Source of the DNA: a virus
Virus record (IMG/VR): IMGVR_UViG_3300031885_001374
Coordinates: 1 to 20,368 of that record
Reading direction: 5' to 3' (one strand)
Length of the DNA stretch: 20,368 bases
The notes below the pieces were generated by a model, which was given only the letters and a program-made list of their open reading frames with translations, was not told the DNA's origin and searched no databases. The position numbers and the translations under genes are program-made. Below, in pieces: positions 1-5,548 of this stretch; the first letter of the stretch is position 1, and every line of letters starts with the position of its first letter.

Positions 1-1
1 G

Positions 2-385
2 CAGAACCTAGAGTGGAAGTGGAGAGGTGTTGGGAACAGGCAGACGAAACTCACTCATGGTGTCAATGGCTGGCTGTTCGAGCACAACAACACGCCCCTT
101 GCACCTGGTACAGACTGCCAGGTATTCTCGCACGGGCAGGTAGACCCTGAGCAACTACTCAGTGATTTGAGGGAGGAAGATATGCAGTCAACTCCGTTTA
201 TAGTTGCAGGCCATACCTACGTTCTCACAGAGACTGGCTTCCTGCATGTCCACGACAACGCAGAACAAGCACGTCTGGAGCGCATAGGGTATGACTTCAG
301 CAAGTCGGTGATACTACGATCTGATGACCCCATCCTAGACCACTGTCCTGTGACCTACCAGGAAATCCCAGGACCAATGAGGTAG
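2..385 (+). CDS. Hypothetical phage protein, 5' end outside window
   Basis: The frame is open from the left edge of the window to TAG at 383-385, giving at least 127 residues, with no in-frame ATG, GTG or TTG before TTG 167. The first 55 codons translate to a plausible mixed sequence (for example GVNGWLFEHNN and CQVFSHGQVDPEQLLSDL), so I take the gene as cut by the window edge. An internal ATG at 182 sits 5 nt after GGGAGG (171-176) and could give a shorter 67-residue product, so the start is ambiguous. I recognise no domain; the product has no membrane segment or Cys pair. It heads the run of small genes that follows. Confidence 0.55.
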   Translation, partial: QNLEWKWRGVGNRQTKLTHGVNGWLFEHNNTPLAPGTDCQVFSHGQVDPEQLLSDLREEDMQSTPFIVAGHTYVLTETGFLHVHDNAEQARLERIGYDFSKSVILRSDDPILDHCPVTYQEIPGPMR

Positions 386-403
386 AAAGGAGACGAACAA
401 AAA

Positions 404-505
404 ATGGGATTCTGGAAATCCTTGCGTTGGAAGGTCTACAACTTGGCCTTTCTGGTATTCGGGCACACTCCACTATGGCCCAAACTGGGTTTCATCCTTT
501 GGTAG
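404..505 (+). CDS. Small hydrophobic peptide, 33 aa
   Basis: ATG 404 opens a 33-codon frame ending at TAG 503-505. AAGGAG lies at 387-392, about 11 nt upstream, a rather long spacing. The peptide starts basic (MGFWKSLRWKVYN) and continues hydrophobic and aromatic (LAFLVFG, LGFILW), which would suit a small membrane-associated phage peptide. There is no recognisable family. It sits 18 nt after the preceding gene. Support is the start, the ribosome site and the amphipathic composition only; a chance frame is possible. Confidence 0.4.
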   Translation: MGFWKSLRWKVYNLAFLVFGHTPLWPKLGFILW

Positions 506-630
506 GAAGGAGGGAAGGTTTGGAGTAAGCCCTGGGGGCGCGCCATCAGTGGGGGCCAACCGAAGAGGCAGAAGCTAAATCGGTGCGTCAATCAATACAG
601 GTTGGCTCCCTGGAATTATCAAGGAGAGAG

Positions 631-834
631 ATGACCTCTAAACAGCATGAAGCCCTAGCAGCGGCCTTCAAGAGCTTCCTTCACCAGACCTATAGCTCTG
701 TAGCAAAGGAGAGAAGGAAAGGTGTAATCTGGGGACAGTGGGAGCCTATCATGAGCAGGGTGTGTATTGTCCTCAGGCACGACAATCCTGGGTTTGACGA
801 GAAGAGGTTTCTGAAGGAGTGTGGAGTAGCATGA
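631..834 (+). CDS. Small conserved phage protein, 67 aa
   Basis: I choose ATG 631 because AAGGAG at 621-626 precedes it by 4 nt; an in-frame GTG at 583 has no such site. The product begins MTSKQHEALAAAFKSFL and ends NPGFDEKRFLKECGVA. This pattern, a short helical N-terminus followed by NPxFDxxRFLxxCG, recurs in small uncharacterised phage proteins as I recall them; no function is known to me. The stop overlaps the next start by 4 nt (ATGA at 831-834), so the two genes are probably translationally coupled. Confidence 0.65.
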   Translation: MTSKQHEALAAAFKSFLHQTYSSVAKERRKGVIWGQWEPIMSRVCIVLRHDNPGFDEKRFLKECGVA

Positions 835-1097
835 GTGATCCTACTGTAGTCCCTAGCACAGCAGGCATGCAGGCAGTCAGCAGCGCAGCCGTATTCCTGG
901 CGAGGGCACGCAATATACCGCTAGGTGCCAGGATTGACGCTATGAATGCTTCTAGGATGACAGAGGGTTACACTTTTCTATCTGTCCTCTGGACAGCCAC
1001 TTTTGAGACATCCCTGGCCTTGTATGTGAAAGAAGCACCTGCGAGGTTGAATAGGCAGCAGAGGAGGAGCAGGCGAGTTGCTAACCTCCATCGTTAG
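831..1097 (+). CDS. Hypothetical protein, 88 aa
   Basis: ATG 831 overlaps the preceding stop as ATGA, with GGAG at 823-826 four nt upstream; an in-frame GTG at 819 would be the less likely alternative. The product is Ala/Arg-rich, with a strongly basic C-terminus (RLNRQQRRSRRVANLHR) that could contact nucleic acid, although no fold is recognisable. Its last 20 bases overlap the start of the Cys-cluster gene that follows. The evidence is gene packing and ribosome site rather than homology. Confidence 0.5.
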   Translation: MSDPTVVPSTAGMQAVSSAAVFLARARNIPLGARIDAMNASRMTEGYTFLSVLWTATFETSLALYVKEAPARLNRQQRRSRRVANLHR

Positions 1098-1473
1098 TCG
1101 AGAAGTGTTTGAGTCTCTCGTCTGCAACCGCTGCGGTCGGTGCTGTGAGGGGTTCACGCTTTGTGACGCAAGTCCGCTGGATCTGATCAAGACTATCGGC
1201 CTTTACCCTCACTCGGTGGGGTGGATGGATTACGATGTCTGGATAGGTCAGTTGATTCCTCTGGGATCTAGGGACGGCGGTAAGTGGCATTGGTATAGAT
1301 GTCCCCTTATGGTCAGGGGCGGAGACGTGGGGACGTGTACGGTACACGATCACAGGCCTGGTGTTTGCTATCACTTTCCATATGGTCGGTCATCGCCATA
1401 TGAGGGGTGTCCTTGGCATGTGGAAATCCTGGAAGAGCATCTGCCCTGGATGCCAGAGAGGTTCATAACATGA
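1078..1473 (+). CDS. YkgJ-like cysteine cluster protein, 131 aa
   Basis: The start is TTG 1078, with GGAGGAG at 1062-1068 nine nt upstream; GTG 1105 is a possible internal alternative. Near the N-terminus is CNRCGRCCEGFTLC (residues 16-29), followed by YRCPLM, GTCTVHDHRPGVCYHFP and GCPWH. CxxCxxCC plus a later C...RPxxCxxFP is the signature of the YkgJ / zinc-or-iron-chelating family (Pfam PF03692). Metal binding is therefore likely; the biochemical role of this family in phages is not established. The gene overlaps its upstream neighbour by 20 nt and couples to the next gene through an ATGA overlap at 1470-1473. Confidence 0.75.
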   Translation: MLTSIVSREVFESLVCNRCGRCCEGFTLCDASPLDLIKTIGLYPHSVGWMDYDVWIGQLIPLGSRDGGKWHWYRCPLMVRGGDVGTCTVHDHRPGVCYHFPYGRSSPYEGCPWHVEILEEHLPWMPERFIT

Positions 1474-1658
1474 CTGACTGCATTCATCACTGGTGGATAG
1501 AAGAAGCTGCAGGGCCAGAAAGCAGAGGCGTCTGTAAGCTCTGCGGAGAGGGGCGCTTCTTCCGAAACAGTGTGCCAGAGGAGAAGAGGTACTTCGACTT
1601 CGAGCGAGGCAGGCAGCACTGGATAAGCCTGCGCAAGAAAGACTTGACAGTTAGTTAG
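1470..1658 (+). CDS. Small zinc-ribbon-like phage protein, 62 aa
   Basis: ATG 1470 overlaps the previous TGA by 4 nt. The product begins MTDCIHHWWIEEAAGPESRG, followed by VCKLCGEGRFFRNS. C-x-HHW-I-x-GPxSxGxCxxCGxxxxFxN is a pattern I recall from short phage and metagenomic proteins; C4, H6/H7, C26 and C29 could bind one zinc. No function is assigned to such proteins that I know of. An in-frame upstream TTG at 1407 lies inside the preceding gene and is not favoured. Confidence 0.65.
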   Translation: MTDCIHHWWIEEAAGPESRGVCKLCGEGRFFRNSVPEEKRYFDFERGRQHWISLRKKDLTVS

Positions 1659-1669
1659 GAGGAACTAAG

Positions 1670-1894
1670 ATGAAGACAATGAAGGTCACCTACACCTGCG
1701 ATGAGTGCGGGACAGTCCTAAGTGAAAGCAGTCAGGCCCTCAGGCATCTTTCCTTAGCGCTAGGGGGATTCTGCGGTTGGGTAGAGTCTGATGCAAGCGG
1801 CAAGTGGAGGCATCTGCATTCCCTTCCTAACATCACTTCTGCGGCTGGCCTTGCGCTATTTGCTATGTTGACAGGGGAGGCCCTTGCCGATTAA
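1670..1894 (+). CDS. Hypothetical protein with N-terminal Cys pair, 74 aa
   Basis: ATG 1670 is preceded by TTAGGAGGAA (AGGAGG about 9 nt upstream), a strong site. The N-terminus carries TYTCDECGTVL (residues 7-17), a knuckle as in zinc ribbons, but the only other Cys is in GGFCGW (about residue 35), so a full four-Cys site is not visible. The C-terminus (SAAGLALFAMLTGEALAD) is helical and hydrophobic. Possibly a small regulatory or structural phage protein; function unknown. Confidence 0.55.
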   Translation: MKTMKVTYTCDECGTVLSESSQALRHLSLALGGFCGWVESDASGKWRHLHSLPNITSAAGLALFAMLTGEALAD

Positions 1895-1907
1895 AAGAGG
1901 AGGGATG

Positions 1908-2177
1908 ATGACACACAAGGAGATGATCACAGCGCTTCAAGGGCTAGACGCAGATACAGGAACCCTCTTGACGTGGCATCACAACATCGTCAAGGCCGTT
2001 ATCGCTGCCCTCGAAGCTGAACCGTTGGCGGAGGGGTGGGCTGGTAAGCAGCGGTTCCGCAGACGGGTGAGAGGGCCAATGTGCGAACCTATCTATGATG
2101 ACTACATTCCTGTTTGGCTGAACTACCAGCCCAAAGAGGGGAAGCGCGTCGCCATCTACGGAGTCGAAGATGCGTAG
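1908..2177 (+). CDS. Hypothetical protein, 89 aa
   Basis: Two adjacent ATGs (1905, 1908) follow AGGAGG at 1898-1903; 1908 has the better 4-nt spacing. The first half (MTHKEMITALQGLD, then VKAVIAALEAEPL) looks helical; the second half is basic (KQRFRRRVRG) and ends YQPKEGKRVAIYGVEDA. No family recognised. The gene starts 13 nt after its upstream neighbour and ends 20 nt before the next start. Confidence 0.5.
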   Translation: MTHKEMITALQGLDADTGTLLTWHHNIVKAVIAALEAEPLAEGWAGKQRFRRRVRGPMCEPIYDDYIPVWLNYQPKEGKRVAIYGVEDA

Positions 2178-2197
2178 CCGAAAGAAGGAGGAGCAGA

Positions 2198-2473
2198 GTG
2201 GATAATTCTACAGAAGCATTGGTATTGCAGCTAGAAGCTATTCGGCTAGAGATGCGGGCTGCGTTCGCTTGCCTCATATTGGCGGTGGGGACATTGAAAG
2301 GGGTAGCAGGATCTTCCCTCGAGGAAGCTGTAAAAATCGTGGTCTTACAACGAGAAGGCGATCTGCTCTCTGATAAGGCGCAGCGTATTAGCCGAGGCGA
2401 TCTGCTCTCTGATAAGGCGCAGCGTATTAGCCGAGGCGAGTGGTCTCCAGGGAAGCCAAAGGAGGAGAAGTGA
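2198..2473 (+). CDS. Hypothetical protein with 13-aa tandem duplication, 91 aa
   Basis: The start is taken at GTG 2198, because AAGGAGGAG at 2185-2193 lies just upstream; the frame continues further back but inside the preceding gene. The first two thirds are helical and partly hydrophobic (RLEMRAAFACLILAVGTLKGVAG). The C-terminal part holds an exact in-frame tandem repeat, GDLLSDKAQRISR twice, from a 39-bp DNA duplication, followed by a charged tail (PGKPKEEK). No homology recognised. It is followed after one base by the next start region, with GGAGGAG at 2461-2467 inside its 3' end. Confidence 0.5.
   Translation: MDNSTEALVLQLEAIRLEMRAAFACLILAVGTLKGVAGSSLEEAVKIVVLQREGDLLSDKAQRISRGDLLSDKAQRISRGEWSPGKPKEEK
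2357..2434 (+). repeat. Exact 39-bp tandem duplication
   Basis: Two identical 39-bp copies (2357-2395 and 2396-2434), each beginning GGCGATCTGCTC and ending TTAGCCGA. The length is a multiple of three, so the host frame is kept. Zero mismatches suggest a recent event or selection for a short repeat. Confidence 0.95.
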
Positions 2474-2474
2474 G

Positions 2475-2669
2475 ATGAGTATGACCAGAGAGGAGCAATT
2501 CAAGACTCTCGCCGTGCTGAAAGGCTACATAGAAGACTTGGAGCATCAACTGCGAGAAGGGAAGATAGACGTAAAGACAACCACTCTCTCGCAGGAGTCT
2601 CATTTCCACATTACCGAGAATCCTTCAGCAGATGTGGAAATAGCTATTGCCTGGGAGATATTGCCGTGA
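2475..2669 (+). CDS. Hypothetical protein, 64 aa
   Basis: ATG 2475 follows GGAGGAG (2461-2467) by 7 nt; ATG 2481 is a second possibility. The product starts helical (MSMTREEQFKTLAVLKGYIEDLEHQL) and ends in strand-like sequence (VEIAIAWEILP). No family recognised. Its stop overlaps the next GTG start by 4 nt (GTGA 2666-2669), implying coupled translation. Confidence 0.5.
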   Translation: MSMTREEQFKTLAVLKGYIEDLEHQLREGKIDVKTTTLSQESHFHITENPSADVEIAIAWEILP

Positions 2670-2986
2670 GCGATTTCTATGACATGGATGGTAAGCCGAT
2701 GACGCTGGCGGAGTGGGCAAAGGCATTTGGCGAGCCACGGCAAATCGGGAAGACAACTGTTGGCGAGGCTGAGGTTAGCACTGTGTGGCTTGGAAGCGAT
2801 CACCAATTCGGTTCAGGCCCACCACTCATTTTCGAGACGATGATTTTTGGCGGGCCACACGATCAATTCTGTGACCGATACACTACAAAAGAAGAGGCAG
2901 CTGCGGGCCATCAACGGGTTGTATTGGCACTGCAAGAAGGTCGCAATCCGAGGAGGGGCAGGGATGAAAGTATTCCTAAGGTTTGA
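2666..2986 (+). CDS. Conserved phage protein of unknown function, 106 aa
   Basis: GTG 2666 overlaps the preceding stop (GTGA). The protein has the layout FYDMDGKPMTLAEWAKAFG, then VSTVWLGSDHQFGSGPPLIFETMIFGG and an ending with a TTKEEAAAGHQRVV helix. This FYDxxGxPxxxxEW...VSTVWLGxDHxFG.GPPLIFETMxFGG pattern recurs widely in phage genomes as an uncharacterised small protein (from memory of the family). Its 3' end overlaps the start of the next gene by 23 nt. Confidence 0.7.
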   Translation: MSDFYDMDGKPMTLAEWAKAFGEPRQIGKTTVGEAEVSTVWLGSDHQFGSGPPLIFETMIFGGPHDQFCDRYTTKEEAAAGHQRVVLALQEGRNPRRGRDESIPKV

Positions 2987-3224
2987 CGGGTCTCCAGGTC
3001 CAGTGCCGCCGAGGTTCATAGAGGCAGAGAATGTGCGCGGTGAAAGCATCTCTGTGGGAGAGTGGTTCAAAGAGTTACCTAGAAATAAGAGCGAAGACTG
3101 GTTCCTAGTCCTGGAGGTCCGGGTTGAGGACGTTCTGGAGGATAAAAAGCGCTCGAAGACATTTTCTGGTCTCAAAAGCGCATTTACGGTTGGGATGATG
3201 TTGCCGGGAGGGGAGGATGAATGA
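2964..3224 (+). CDS. Hypothetical protein, 86 aa
   Basis: ATG 2964 is chosen because AGGAGGGG at 2951-2958 lies 5 nt upstream; the frame is open further back but only as the shadow of the previous gene. The product starts MKVFLRFDGSPGPVPPRFIE and contains an acidic/aromatic middle (SEDWFLVLEVRVEDV). No domain recognised. It overlaps the start of the methyltransferase remnant by 4 nt (ATGA 3221-3224), so it was originally coupled to it. Confidence 0.5.
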   Translation: MKVFLRFDGSPGPVPPRFIEAENVRGESISVGEWFKELPRNKSEDWFLVLEVRVEDVLEDKKRSKTFSGLKSAFTVGMMLPGGEDE

Positions 3225-4071
3225 AGTTTGGAAGTCTTTTCGCTGGCATCGGTGGTCTAGACTTGGGCTTGGAACGTGTGGGTATGAAATGTATCTGGCA
3301 AGTGGAGGTTGATGATTACTGCTCCCGAGTCCTCGCCCGGCACTTCCCCGATGTTGCCCGGTTTCGAGACGTGCGAGACTGCCACGGAGCCGGAGCGTGT
3401 CCTGTGGCCGACACCGAGGGCGAATCTGGTAACTGGCGCGACGTTGGAAGCCGCATCTTCGCGCTTGGATCACCACAACCTGGAGGACTATGCGGTTGTT
3501 GCAGCCGGCATCACTGGACAGTTGAACCCGACGTGGGTAGCTACCCTGATGGGATTTTCACCCGATTGGACGGAGGTGGACTAGATGCCGATGCATCGCA
3601 GGCAGGAGCCGATTCAGTTTTGCAACTTCTGCGGGAAGTCCTTGGAACGCAAGATGTTCAATGGGCGCCTAGAGGACTTCGGAGACGATACTGCGACCGT
3701 TGGTGCATGGGGCAAGCATTTGTCAAAGACACGTCCTTGAAGTCGGCATTGTTGAAGTGGGTGAAACCGTACCGTGGGACGAGTTGCGAATTGTGTGGGG
3801 CTATGAGGAACGTACACGTTCACCACATCGACGGGAACTTGCTCAACGACTCTGCCAGCAATATCCAAACCTTATGCGGCAGTTGTCATATTACCCACCA
3901 CCACCGTGTCCGGCGTGCTGGATTGACGGTTCCTGGGAGAGCGGTTTGCCCCGTGTAGCCACGGGCGTTCCCGCTAGGGTGGACAGACTTAGGGCACTCG
4001 GAAACGCCGTCGTCCCTCAAGTTGCAGAGTACGTTGGACGACTGATTATGGCGCAAGAGGTGCTGCTATGA
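3221..4071 (+). pseudogene. Broken DNA (cytosine-5) methyltransferase interrupted by HNH gene
   Basis: Three stretches in three frames look like pieces of one C5-cytosine methyltransferase. The first, from ATG 3221 to about 3385, gives MKFGSLFAGIGGLDLGLERV, the SAM-binding motif I, then WQVEVDDYCSRVLARHFPDV and RFRDVRD. The second, in another frame and ending at TAG 3582-3584, gives LWPTPRANLV and LNPTWVATLMGFSPDW, typical of the C-terminal third of phage enzymes. The third, about 3905-4071, gives WIDGSWESGLPRVATGVPA and RLRALGNAVVPQVAEYVG, the conserved end. The catalytic PCQ loop and the ENV motif are absent, so most of the centre has been deleted. An HNH gene separates pieces two and three. 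The enzyme should be inactive. Assembly error is the main alternative. Confidence 0.75.
3585..3958 (+). pseudogene. Frameshifted HNH homing-type endonuclease
   Basis: ATG 3585 directly follows the stop of the methyltransferase middle piece and has GGAGGTG at 3572-3578 upstream. The first frame gives QFCNFCGKSLERKMFNGRLE, then runs to a stop soon after; the second frame resumes at about 3680 with RRRYCDRWCMGQAFVKD, then CELCGAMRNVHVHHIDGN and NIQTLCGSCHITHHH to TAG 3956-3958. These are the zinc knuckles and HNH catalytic core (HHIDGN...N...CxxCHxxxH) of free-standing phage HNH nucleases. The shift is equivalent to loss of 1 (or 10, 13...) bases between GRLEDFG and RRRYCDR. It is likely inactive as a single polypeptide unless the shift is a sequencing error or is recoded. 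Confidence 0.75.
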
Positions 4072-4182
4072 CCCACATTCATCGCTGGATAAAGATATTT
4101 AACGAGGCTAAAAAGTGAATTTACGAGGATTTTCCGTAGATAGGCAAATGAATTACTTTGCCTTATTTAAGGGGAAGTTTCT

Positions 4183-4722
4183 ATGGAAATAAAAAGAAAG
4201 AGAGGAAGGCCAAAGGGAACAAAGTATCAAGTAGGATTAGAGGTGAGACGCAGGCAAGCTGTGCAGTTGAAAGTAGTAGGTTATACCTACGAGGAGATAG
4301 CCAAGGCTACAGGATATGCTTCTCCTGGAGCTGCCTACAATGCAGTGATGCTTCAGTTGCAGAAGGAGCGTTCCTCCTCAGTAGAAGACCTCAGAAGTGT
4401 TGAAGGCAGACGCCTGGACGAACTCTCCAAGATTCTCTGGCCGCTATGTCTGACAGCGGACATAGGAGCTATAGACGCCTACCTTCGCCTGATGAATAGG
4501 AGGGCAAAGCTATTCGGCCTCGACCTCACGCTGCCGCCTAGCACTACAATAGAAGGCAATGTATTCCTAGTGAAGGTGGAAGGCAGGGAGGCTAGGCCGC
4601 TGAAGGAGCTTGGCGACGATGAGTTGAGCATTTACATCCAGGAGTTGCGCCAGCTTGCTGGCCCAGAAGATTCAGCTAGCATAAACGTAACGGTTGAGGG
4701 AGAGGTAACGGAACTTCCGTGA
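4183..4722 (+). CDS. Terminase small subunit-like DNA-binding protein
   Basis: Start ATG 4183, with AAGGGGAAG ending 6 nt upstream. Of 179 residues, the N-terminus is an AT-hook-like basic segment (KRKRGRPKGTK), followed by a helix-turn-helix (about residues 22-60: QAVQLKVVGYTYEEIAKATG and GAAYNAVMLQL). Then come a helical region LDELSKILWPLCL, the signature YLRLMNRRAKLFGLDL, and a beta-rich acidic tail. The HTH plus RRAKLxGLD layout is that of small terminase-like proteins of many phages, which recognise the packaging site and pass DNA to the large subunit. The large subunit lies two genes downstream, which supports the call. A plain regulator is the alternative. Its 3' end carries the first copy of the AAACGTAACG repeat. 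Confidence 0.7.
   Translation: MEIKRKRGRPKGTKYQVGLEVRRRQAVQLKVVGYTYEEIAKATGYASPGAAYNAVMLQLQKERSSSVEDLRSVEGRRLDELSKILWPLCLTADIGAIDAYLRLMNRRAKLFGLDLTLPPSTTIEGNVFLVKVEGREARPLKELGDDELSIYIQELRQLAGPEDSASINVTVEGEVTELP
4683..4692 (+). repeat. AAACGTAACG repeat, copy 1
   Basis: Ten-base word AAACGTAACG inside the 3' end of the small-terminase gene. It recurs at 4900-4909 and 5028-5037. Three copies within 355 bp of a 20-kb window are not expected by chance. Confidence 0.7.
4708..4720. repeat. Short perfect inverted repeat at gene end
   Basis: ACGGAA-C-TTCCGT, six-base arms around one base, ending on the first base of the small-terminase stop codon. It could be a protein-binding dyad; it is too short-looped to be a terminator. 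Confidence 0.4.
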
Positions 4723-4835
4723 CTCCTACAGGGAGAAGGTAATTTCTCTCGGGAGATCTAGTACTACTGAAGTCTGGCGACCGACGAACTGTCCTGAGAC
4801 TGAAACGCAAGAGGGTAAGAGACTCCAGGGTAGTG

Positions 4836-4849
4836 ATTACATATGTAAT
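4836..4849. promoter_or_regulatory. 14-bp perfect palindrome, possible operator
   Basis: ATTACATATGTAAT is its own reverse complement. AT-rich palindromes of this size are typical of dimeric repressor sites. There is no other copy that I noticed in the window. Confidence 0.4.
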
Positions 4850-4891
4850 TGCCGTTGCTGGAGTAGGTGAGTGGCGGTTTTGAAAGATTGG

Positions 4892-4910
4892 AATAGGAGA
4901 AACGTAACGC
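4892..4910 (+). repeat. AATAGGAGAAACGTAACGC repeat, copy 2
   Basis: Nineteen bases matching copy 3 at 5020-5038 with one mismatch (G/C at the sixth base) and containing the AAACGTAACG core shared with copy 1. Core-to-core spacings are 217 bp (copy 1 to 2) and 128 bp (copy 2 to 3). Confidence 0.8.
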
Positions 4911-4944
4911 GGTGGTGGAACAAAACACCGAAAATACGAAATGG

Positions 4945-4989
4945 GATCCAGAATCCGCCTCTCGAATGGATCTATGATTTTTTGTTTTT
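4945..4989 (+). terminator. Candidate intrinsic terminator
   Basis: GATCCA (4945-4950) pairs with TGGATC (4967-4972) around a 16-base loop. Five bases later a T-rich tract follows (TTTTTTGTTTTT, 4978-4989). The stem is short and the T-tract slightly displaced, so strength is doubtful, but it sits just upstream of a promoter where a unit boundary is expected. Confidence 0.4.
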
Positions 4990-5019
4990 GAACACATATA
5001 GGCTATAGAAAAGAATTCC

Positions 5020-5038
5020 AATAGCAGAAACGTAACGC
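5020..5038 (+). repeat. AATAGCAGAAACGTAACGC repeat, copy 3
   Basis: It matches copy 2 in 18 of 19 bases. It ends immediately before the -35 element at 5039, the position of an activator or operator site. Confidence 0.8.
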
Positions 5039-5067
5039 TTTACTTCCCAGGCAAGAGGGGTTATAAT
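5039..5067 (+). promoter_or_regulatory. Sigma70-like promoter, copy 1 of phage motif
   Basis: TTTACT (5039-5044), a 17-base spacer and a perfect TATAAT (5062-5067). The block GAGGGG-T-TATAAT (5055-5067) is repeated at 11730-11742 upstream of the protease/capsid genes, with the same upstream TTTACTT. The expected start of transcription, about 7 nt after the -10, falls at 5074-5075, on the ATG of the next gene. Confidence 0.75.
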
Positions 5068-5074
5068 TAGGAAG

Positions 5075-5539
5075 ATGAAAAGGGTTAGCTTCAGGAAATA
5101 CAGACGACAGTGGATAGCTCATGCTCCCCAGACTCTCCTCTTGCGCCATCCTCGCGGCCACACTCTTGCCAAAAAGGCAGGAGAGGTCATTATCTGGCGA
5201 GCAGGCAGGATTCACGGGAGAGCTATTAGACATGTGTATTTAGTGCCTTGTGAGTCCTGTGGCTGCTGGTGCATTGCGCTGAGGCGAAACAGGCGCTATT
5301 GCTCTGCCGCCTGCAGGATGCGACTGTACCGCCAGAGGAAACGGAGGAAGGTAGCTGCTCCTCACCTTCAAGGCTGGCCGAGGGCGGAGCGTTGGTGCAT
5401 AGAGGACTATCTGCTTGAGCGCTTCTGTGGCGTGAAGCTGCGTGGGCCGCCACCTGCTGGAAAAGGTCAGGAGGGGGTCAAAATACACCTCTTATTTGGA
5501 GGTATGAAAAGAGGTGCTTACGGTGAAACTCTATGGTGA
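5075..5539 (+). CDS. Zinc-finger DNA-binding phage protein, 154 aa
   Basis: ATG 5075 is the first start in frame; AGGAAG (5069-5074) abuts it, but a perfect -10 at 5062-5067 predicts a leaderless or near-leaderless transcript. The protein is very basic. Its centre (about residues 59-90) holds CESCGCWCIALRRNRRYCS and AACRMRLYRQRKRR, a CxxC...CxxxC finger followed by an Arg-rich helix. The form CxxCxxxF..RRRxxRYCSxxCRxxxYRxRxR is familiar from phage and bacterial zinc fingers of unknown role. The C-terminal 50 residues show no domain. Lying between the small and large terminase genes, it may act in packaging-site recognition or late control; this is inferred from position only. Confidence 0.6.
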   Translation: MKRVSFRKYRRQWIAHAPQTLLLRHPRGHTLAKKAGEVIIWRAGRIHGRAIRHVYLVPCESCGCWCIALRRNRRYCSAACRMRLYRQRKRRKVAAPHLQGWPRAERWCIEDYLLERFCGVKLRGPPPAGKGQEGVKIHLLFGGMKRGAYGETLW

Positions 5540-5548
5540 GGAGGCATA

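Larger units (their letters stand above)
4723..5074. other. 352-bp non-coding control region between terminase genes
   Basis: No convincing reading frame on either strand. It contains the 14-bp palindrome ATTACATATGTAAT (4836-4849), two 19-bp near-identical repeats (4892-4910, 5020-5038), a hairpin with a T-rich tail (4945-4989) and a promoter (5039-5067). I see no tRNA cloverleaf. Its position just after the small-terminase gene makes a packaging (pac/cos) site or late-gene control region plausible; this is inference from location and repeats. Confidence 0.6.

Noticed and set aside
978-1374. Minus-strand frames across the YkgJ-like gene
   Set aside because: No ribosome sites and no domain; shadows of the well-supported plus-strand Cys-cluster gene.
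3309-3584. Separate 91-codon gene starting at ATG 3309
   Set aside because: Its translation ends as the C-terminal third of a cytosine methyltransferase and the start lies within the N-terminal piece; better explained as a deletion/frameshift remnant.
3700-4071. Separate 123-codon gene starting at 3700
   Set aside because: Only the last ~55 codons look like protein (methyltransferase end); the first part is a shadow of the HNH frame.
4723-5074. Possible tRNA or self-splicing intron in the terminase gap
   Set aside because: No T-arm consensus or acceptor pairing for a tRNA, and no recognisable intron core; repeats and promoter explain the region better.
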